Shown: positions 58,176 through 62,408 of the stretch, piece after piece
How the letters are laid out: each line of letters begins with the position of its first letter
How positions within the stretch are numbered: position 1 is the stretch's first letter
The notes under the pieces: generated by a model
What the model saw: the letters and a program-made list of their open reading frames with translations, nothing else
Told to the model about the DNA's origin: nothing
The model's database searches: none
Position numbers and translations under genes: made by a program
Origin: Nitrospira sp.
GTDB lineage: Bacteria; Nitrospirota; Nitrospiria; Nitrospirales; Nitrospiraceae
Length of the DNA stretch: 62,408 nucleotides
NCBI GenBank assembly: GCA_005116775.1
Contig: SWDN01000011.1
Coordinates: 169,975 to 232,382 of the forward strand
Reading direction: 5' to 3'

Positions 58176-58817
58176 ATGGCTCCACGCCTCTCTCCTCCTG
58201 TAGCCTCGCAGCATCTGACCCAGATGTGGGTCGAACTGAACAACCGATATTTCGCCGGCCTGCTGCCTCCAATCGATCTTGTCTGGAGCCGCCGGTTGAC
58301 CTCTTCGGTCGGGATGTTCGTGAGCCGTCGAGGACCGAGACCACGGTTGAATCAGGAGGGCCTTCGCCCGCCGGCCAAACGCGAGATTCGCCTCTCTCTT
58401 CCCTTGCTTCATCAAGTCGTCCAGCGAAGCGCGTATGGTGAGCAGGAGATTCTGAACACGCTGGCGCACGAAATGATCCATCAATGGCAATTTGACATCC
58501 TGAAGCGGCGGCCGAATCATGGGCCGGATTTTCTCCGGAAGATGACAGAGATAAATCGTGACGGCGCGCGGGCGATCACGATCTACCATTCCCTACAGAA
58601 AGAAGTGCTCACCCTCGCGCGATTTTCCTGGCGCTGCGTACAGTGTGGGCGAGTATACCGGCGTCAGCGGAAGACGATTGAACCGCGTCGGCACCAGTGC
58701 GGCGTCTGCCGGGGATCGCTGCAAGAATTGAAATCGGTGAGTCAGGTCCACCACGTTCCTCCGCCTACACCCACGTCTACGCTCTTGCAGCGAGCCCAAT
58801 TGTTCTTTAGATTCTGA
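58176..58817 (+). CDS. SprT-like zinc metalloprotein
   Basis: This 213-residue protein has the SprT fold: LTQMWVELNNRYFAGLLPPI, VGMFVSRRGPRPRLN, REIRLSLPLL, the zinc helix LNTLAHEMIHQWQFDIL (HExxH), then HGPDFLRKMTEINR. The C-terminal half carries a zinc ribbon with CVQCGRVYRRQRK and RHQCGVCRGSL (two C-x2-C pairs). SprT/Spartan proteins process DNA-protein crosslinks; the bacterial enzyme's role is not proven. It lies 10 bases after the DHS-like gene and 22 bases before the Y-family polymerase gene, which fits a DNA-damage theme. Confidence 0.88.
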   Translation: MAPRLSPPVASQHLTQMWVELNNRYFAGLLPPIDLVWSRRLTSSVGMFVSRRGPRPRLNQEGLRPPAKREIRLSLPLLHQVVQRSAYGEQEILNTLAHEMIHQWQFDILKRRPNHGPDFLRKMTEINRDGARAITIYHSLQKEVLTLARFSWRCVQCGRVYRRQRKTIEPRRHQCGVCRGSLQELKSVSQVHHVPPPTPTSTLLQRAQLFFRF

Positions 58818-58839
58818 GCTCCTGCCAAAGGAGCAATCC

Positions 58840-59994
58840 ATGCGCTGGCCTCGCCAGATTCTGTTCGGAGATGTCGATGCGATGTTCGCCTCAGCAGCCG
58901 TCCTGGCAGACCCAAGGCTTGCGGGCAAACCGGTGGCCGTCGGGGGATCATCCCCGCGAGGCATCATCGCGGCAGCGAGTTATGAAGCCCGTTCATTCGG
59001 CGTCCGCTCTGCCATGCCGACAGGTGAAGCCCTCCGTCTCTGCCCTCATCTCGTTCTCGTTCCTCCGGACAGACCCCTCTATCGCCAGCTGCACGATCAG
59101 ATGCAGGCTGTGACGCACCGATTATTCCCTCTCACCGAATGGAGCAGCATCGACGAGTTTTATGCCGACACGACACAACTTCAGACGCGACATCCCAACC
59201 CTCACTCACTCGGACAACTCGTGAAGGATGCGCTGCATGATGCGACGGGCTTGCGCTGCACCATCGCCGTCGCGACCGGCAAGACCGCCGCGAAAATCGC
59301 CGCGGATAGCCACAAGCCGGACGGACTGGTGACGGTTCTGCCCGGTACGGAAGAAGCATTCTTGGCGCTACGGCCGTTGCGCGCATTGCCGGGGATCGGT
59401 CCCAAGACCGCCGCGCGCTTGGAACCGCTCGGACTCAAGACCATCGGGGATCTCTTAGACCAACGCTGGGACCAGCCCTTGCGTCGTGTCTTCGGCGCCA
59501 GACTCCACTGGGTTCGAGAACTGGCGCGGGGGATTGACCACGAACCGGTGGTGGCCGATCGGGAATCCAAGAGCCTGAGTCATGAGACCACATTCGAACG
59601 CGACACACATGATCGTCTTTTTCTTGAGCGAACCCTGCGCGGATTTCTCCGCGACCTGGCGCGCGATCTTCGGCAGGAAGGATTGGCCGCCGGATCCTGC
59701 ACGGTAAAACTGAAAAACTCTCGTTTCGTCATCACGACCAAACAGCATCGCTTTTCGCACCCACTGAACTACGATCCCGATATGTGGCCGAATGTCCAAC
59801 ACGCGTTGAGTGAACTCATTCGACCAAGCACCGAGTATCGCTTGGCCGGGCTTGCGCTCTCCTCCTTGACTCCTGCGCCTTCTGGGCTATTTGACCAACG
59901 ACGAACGAAGGCTATTGAGGCAATGGACGCCCTGGTCGCCAAACACGGGTCGTCTGTGATTGGATTAGGCGGCGTGAGCCACGATGATGAGTGA
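58840..59994 (+). CDS. dinB: Y-family DNA polymerase (Pol IV-like)
   Basis: This 384-residue translesion polymerase shows ILFGDVDAMFASAAVLADPR (first catalytic Asp), GIIAAASYEARSFGVRSAMP, TGEALRLCP, TEWSSIDEFYADTT (Asp-Glu pair; Phe replaces the usual Ala/Cys after DE), IAVATGKTAAKIAADSHKPD, the helix-hairpin-helix LPGIGPKTAARLEPLGLKTI, and a little-finger domain (KSLSHETTFERDTHDRLFLE, GSCTVKLKNSRFVITTKQHR). There is no obvious beta-clamp QLxLF peptide at the C-terminus. The enzyme copies past DNA lesions at the cost of accuracy. AAAGGAG precedes the ATG. No LexA box is apparent. Confidence 0.9.
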   Translation: MRWPRQILFGDVDAMFASAAVLADPRLAGKPVAVGGSSPRGIIAAASYEARSFGVRSAMPTGEALRLCPHLVLVPPDRPLYRQLHDQMQAVTHRLFPLTEWSSIDEFYADTTQLQTRHPNPHSLGQLVKDALHDATGLRCTIAVATGKTAAKIAADSHKPDGLVTVLPGTEEAFLALRPLRALPGIGPKTAARLEPLGLKTIGDLLDQRWDQPLRRVFGARLHWVRELARGIDHEPVVADRESKSLSHETTFERDTHDRLFLERTLRGFLRDLARDLRQEGLAAGSCTVKLKNSRFVITTKQHRFSHPLNYDPDMWPNVQHALSELIRPSTEYRLAGLALSSLTPAPSGLFDQRRTKAIEAMDALVAKHGSSVIGLGGVSHDDE

Positions 59995-60039
59995 TGGTCT
60001 TCTCTTTTCATCCGAGCGCACAGTCGGTATGATGCAGCC

Positions 60040-60522
60040 ATGTCTGTAAAGGTGATGACCAGAGACCAGCTCGCTCCTCTGTTGCAAACGGCGAGAGCCC
60101 AAGGAAAACGTATTGTGTTCACCAACGGGTGTTTCGATCTCATGCATGTGGGCCATACGCGCTATCTCCAAGCTGCGAAAGACCTGGGCGACCTGCTGGT
60201 CGTGGGTATCAACAGCGACGAGTCCGTCAGGAGTTTGAATAAGGCGCCGGACCGGCCGATCGTCTCTGAATTGCAGCGGGCGGAAGTAGTCGCTGCGCTC
60301 GGCTGTATCGATTATGTGATCCTGTTCAACGAACCGGACCCTCAAGGCCTGATCACCGCATTGCAGCCGGATGTCCTCGTCAAAGGAGGAGATTGGGCGG
60401 TTGAACGAATCGTCGGTCGCGACATCGTCGAAGCGCGCGGCGGCGTCGTCCGTACCATTCCGTTGGTTCCGGGCGTTTCCACCACGTCACTCATTGAACG
60501 TATTCGTTCAGCCACAACCTAG
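60040..60522 (+). CDS. rfaE2: D-glycero-beta-D-manno-heptose 1-phosphate adenylyltransferase
   Basis: This 160-residue nucleotidyltransferase corresponds to the C-terminal domain of bifunctional HldE. The class motif is IVFTNGCFDLMHVGHTRYLQ (HxGH), then DLLVVGINSDESVRSLN, RPIVSELQRAEVVAALGCID, YVILFNEPDPQGLITALQPD, VLVKGGDWAVERIVG, and GVVRTIPLVPGVSTTSLIER. It adds AMP to heptose-1-phosphate to give ADP-heptose for the LPS inner core. A separate kinase (RfaE1) must be encoded elsewhere. mfd begins 8 bases after its stop, so they are likely in one operon. Confidence 0.93.
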   Translation: MSVKVMTRDQLAPLLQTARAQGKRIVFTNGCFDLMHVGHTRYLQAAKDLGDLLVVGINSDESVRSLNKAPDRPIVSELQRAEVVAALGCIDYVILFNEPDPQGLITALQPDVLVKGGDWAVERIVGRDIVEARGGVVRTIPLVPGVSTTSLIERIRSATT

Positions 60523-60530
60523 CCCGAGCA

Positions 60531-62408
60531 GTGTCTACTACTAGCCACAGCCATACCGCATCTCCATGGTTCGTTCCTGTCGTCGCGGCGCTGGCAGGCG
60601 AGAGGGGCCGTCCTTCAGTCACCGGCTTGTGCGGTTCTACGGCCGGACTTGCGCTCACCACACTCCTGCATCCTCAATCGGGAAAACTGGGACATCGATC
60701 GTGGCTGATCGTGACCGGATCGGACGAAGCGGCTGAACGCCTCTACGACGACCTGCATTTTTTCCACGAGCTCGTCGGGATTCCGACTGCGCCCCTCGCC
60801 CTGTTCCCACGATGGGAAACCCTCCCCTACGAGGGCAGCGCGCCCCATGTCGGTTTGATCGCGCGCCGGATGAACGCCCTCCATCACATCAGAACTACCG
60901 CGCAAACCTGTCTGGTCACATCCATCGCAGCCTTGATGCAACGGCTGTTGCCAGTCGACACGTTTAGCCGAACCAGCCTGGAATTCAAGCGAAACGGCAC
61001 GATCGAACGGGAAGTCCTCACAGAAAGGCTCTTGCGCCTGGGTTACCGGCGAGTCTCGGTGGTGGAAATCCCTGGTGAGTTCAGTATCCGAGGCGGCATC
61101 GTCGATATTTTCTCGACGGCCTATACCGACCCGCTGCGCATCGAATTTCTTGGCGAAACCATCGACTCGCTCCGACTCTTCGATCCCGCTACGCAGAAGT
61201 CCACCGCGAAGCTGGATCAGGCGGTGGTCCTTCCTGCACGGGAATATCTGCGCGCAGAGACCTCGTCCGATGCCCTCGCTCCCATTCCAGTTGATGCCGA
61301 ATGGCGCGCACCGGACCTGTATCCACATATGGATACTCTCTTCGATTATTTCAGCGAACCGCCTCTCCTGGTCTGGGATCAGCCTGCCGCCTTGACAGGA
61401 GCCTGCGAAGATCTCTGGACCAAGATCGACGACGGGTATCTCCGCCATGCCGATCGGGAAACGGTCCTGCCTTACCCATCACCGGAGCGGTTGTTTCTCT
61501 CCTGGCCTGAGCTCATGGATCACACGAACGGCTGGCCCACACTTGCACTCGAACCGCTGGCCCCGAGCGATGCGTCATGGAATCCGGTCCAAGCTTTTCC
61601 CGCCCAGGCTCCGGCGAGCGCCGGCCTCGGCGCTCGCGGAATGCCCTTCAGCCAGACCCTGACCATCATGGATCGACTGAGAGAGGAATGCCGCGTTGTG
61701 CTCGTGGCAAGAAGTCGCGGCCAAGTGGATCGATTGCTGGGGCTCTTACGCGAACACGATGTGCCGGCAATGGAATGGACCGCGGGAACCTGGACCGTTT
61801 CAAGCAAGACGAAACCGCCGTTTTACGTCTTACACGGAGATCTGTCCGCGGGGTTTCTCGCTCCGGAACTGCGCTTGGCCGTTCTGACGGAAGAGGAGCT
61901 GTTTGCCAAGGGCGCGCGCCACAAGCCTCAGGCCAAGAGTAAGGCCGCGACCTTCCTCTCATCGCTGGAAGATCTCAACGTGGGCGACTATGTCGTCCAT
62001 GTCCAACATGGGATCGCCAAGTATCAAGGTCTCAAACGCCTCTCGGTACAGGGCTTTGACAGCGATTATTTGATTCTGGAGTTTGCCGGAGGCGACACGC
62101 TGTACGTTCCCCTGGAGCGGCTCGACCAGGTGCAACGGTATAGCGGAGGAGATGGCCATGCTCCTCGCCTGGAACGGTTGGGCGGAACCAGTTGGGCCAA
62201 GACGACCGCGCGCGTGAAGAAGGACATCGAGGAGATGGCGCACGAATTGATCGACCTGTATGCCAACCGGGAACTCGTCACGCGCCATGCCTATGGGTTC
62301 GACAGTACGATGTATCACGAATTCGAAGCCGCGTTCGAATATGAAGAAACGGCGGATCAGCTCAAAGCGATCGAAGACATCGCTCACGACATGGAATCCA
62401 GCAAACCG
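60531..62408 (+). CDS. mfd: Transcription-repair coupling factor, 5' part (runs off window)
   Basis: Mfd removes RNA polymerase stalled at DNA lesions and recruits UvrA for nucleotide-excision repair. The frame starts at GTG 60531 (STTSHSHTASPWFVPVVAAL) and remains open to the end, about 626 codons. Visible are the UvrB-like N-terminal domains (GLCGSTAGLALTTLLHP, PRWETLPYEGSAPHVGLIAR, RRVSVVEIPGEFSIRGGIVD, IFSTAYTDPLRIEFLGETID), the RNAP-interacting domain (NVGDYVVHVQHGIAKYQGLK, DYLILEFAGGDTLYVPLERL) and the region just before the translocase Walker A (EFEAAFEYEETADQLKAIED). The translocase and C-terminal domains lie beyond the window. GTG is preceded by only a weak ribosome site. Confidence 0.93.
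   Translation, partial: MSTTSHSHTASPWFVPVVAALAGERGRPSVTGLCGSTAGLALTTLLHPQSGKLGHRSWLIVTGSDEAAERLYDDLHFFHELVGIPTAPLALFPRWETLPYEGSAPHVGLIARRMNALHHIRTTAQTCLVTSIAALMQRLLPVDTFSRTSLEFKRNGTIEREVLTERLLRLGYRRVSVVEIPGEFSIRGGIVDIFSTAYTDPLRIEFLGETIDSLRLFDPATQKSTAKLDQAVVLPAREYLRAETSSDALAPIPVDAEWRAPDLYPHMDTLFDYFSEPPLLVWDQPAALTGACEDLWTKIDDGYLRHADRETVLPYPSPERLFLSWPELMDHTNGWPTLALEPLAPSDASWNPVQAFPAQAPASAGLGARGMPFSQTLTIMDRLREECRVVLVARSRGQVDRLLGLLREHDVPAMEWTAGTWTVSSKTKPPFYVLHGDLSAGFLAPELRLAVLTEEELFAKGARHKPQAKSKAATFLSSLEDLNVGDYVVHVQHGIAKYQGLKRLSVQGFDSDYLILEFAGGDTLYVPLERLDQVQRYSGGDGHAPRLERLGGTSWAKTTARVKKDIEEMAHELIDLYANRELVTRHAYGFDSTMYHEFEAAFEYEETADQLKAIEDIAHDMESSKP

Overview
This 62.4 kb window is a compact, GC-rich bacterial chromosome segment. 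It encodes a Gram-negative envelope (MlaA, LptE, heptose adenylyltransferase, secretin, Lnb-type protein, beta-barrel proteins). Gene content, the many small exported proteins of unknown function and the intergenic palindromes look like Nitrospira (phylum Nitrospirota). That assignment is inference from recalled family patterns; no marker such as 16S rRNA or nitrite oxidoreductase is present. The only structural RNA seen is tRNA-His. There is no rRNA, CRISPR array, prophage or IS transposase.

Layout: 1-1.4 kb holds the tdh tail and kbl (threonine degradation). 1.5-9.7 kb is an envelope cluster, mostly on the minus strand: mlaA, a tandemly duplicated hydrolase/outer-membrane-protein block, a TRL-like lipoprotein, an Lnb/DUF4105 protein, a DUF3015 protein and two PEGA lipoproteins. 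9.8-19.4 kb holds an M48 protease, an AIM24-family protein, a Tat-exported amidohydrolase, and a 1314-residue TPR/transmembrane protein divergent from a GspD-like secretin. 19.5-26.9 kb is housekeeping: tRNA-His, pyrF, rpsT, holA, lptE, a broken leuS, a YrfG-like nucleotidase and der. 27-35.2 kb is regulatory and copper-related: a PAS-like protein, a lone receiver, a sigma-54 activator, a truncated multicopper oxidase-like protein, a 5'-truncated ECF sigma factor, an anti-sigma factor and a cupredoxin. 35.4-40 kb has a large exported protein running into aat, small exported proteins, and an AT-richer DUF6978/DUF1828 pair. 40.3-52 kb is rich in peptidases (M20, two M50-like, a catalytic/non-catalytic M16 pair) plus an HTH-metallo-beta-lactamase fusion, a gph-like phosphatase and pyk. 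52.3-57.2 kb holds a secreted barnase-like RNase with a barstar-like inhibitor, a YidB-like protein, a CARF-family protein without nearby cas genes, NfeD and a slipin remnant. 57.2-62.4 kb holds a deoxyhypusine-synthase-like protein, SprT, a Y-family polymerase, rfaE2 and the 5' part of mfd.

The most striking property is a series of abrupt internal junctions. leuS has lost its KMSKS region. A slipin gene keeps only its two ends. The multicopper oxidase runs straight into an ECF sigma gene that lacks its 5' end. A large exported protein runs into an aat gene that lacks its 5' end. At leuS and slipin, short microhomologies at the join can be inferred. Because leuS is normally essential, either the assembly contains small collapsed deletions or this lineage has real micro-deletions with compensating copies elsewhere.

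A second theme is several families of intergenic palindromes. Their arms vary between copies but still pair, and four of them end at or within a few bases of the stop codon of a minus-strand gene. Candidate little-studied systems are the DUF6978-DUF1828/1829 pair, the isolated CARF protein with a degenerate HEPN-like motif, the TPR/TM protein beside the secretin, and the PEGA/DUF3015 envelope proteins.
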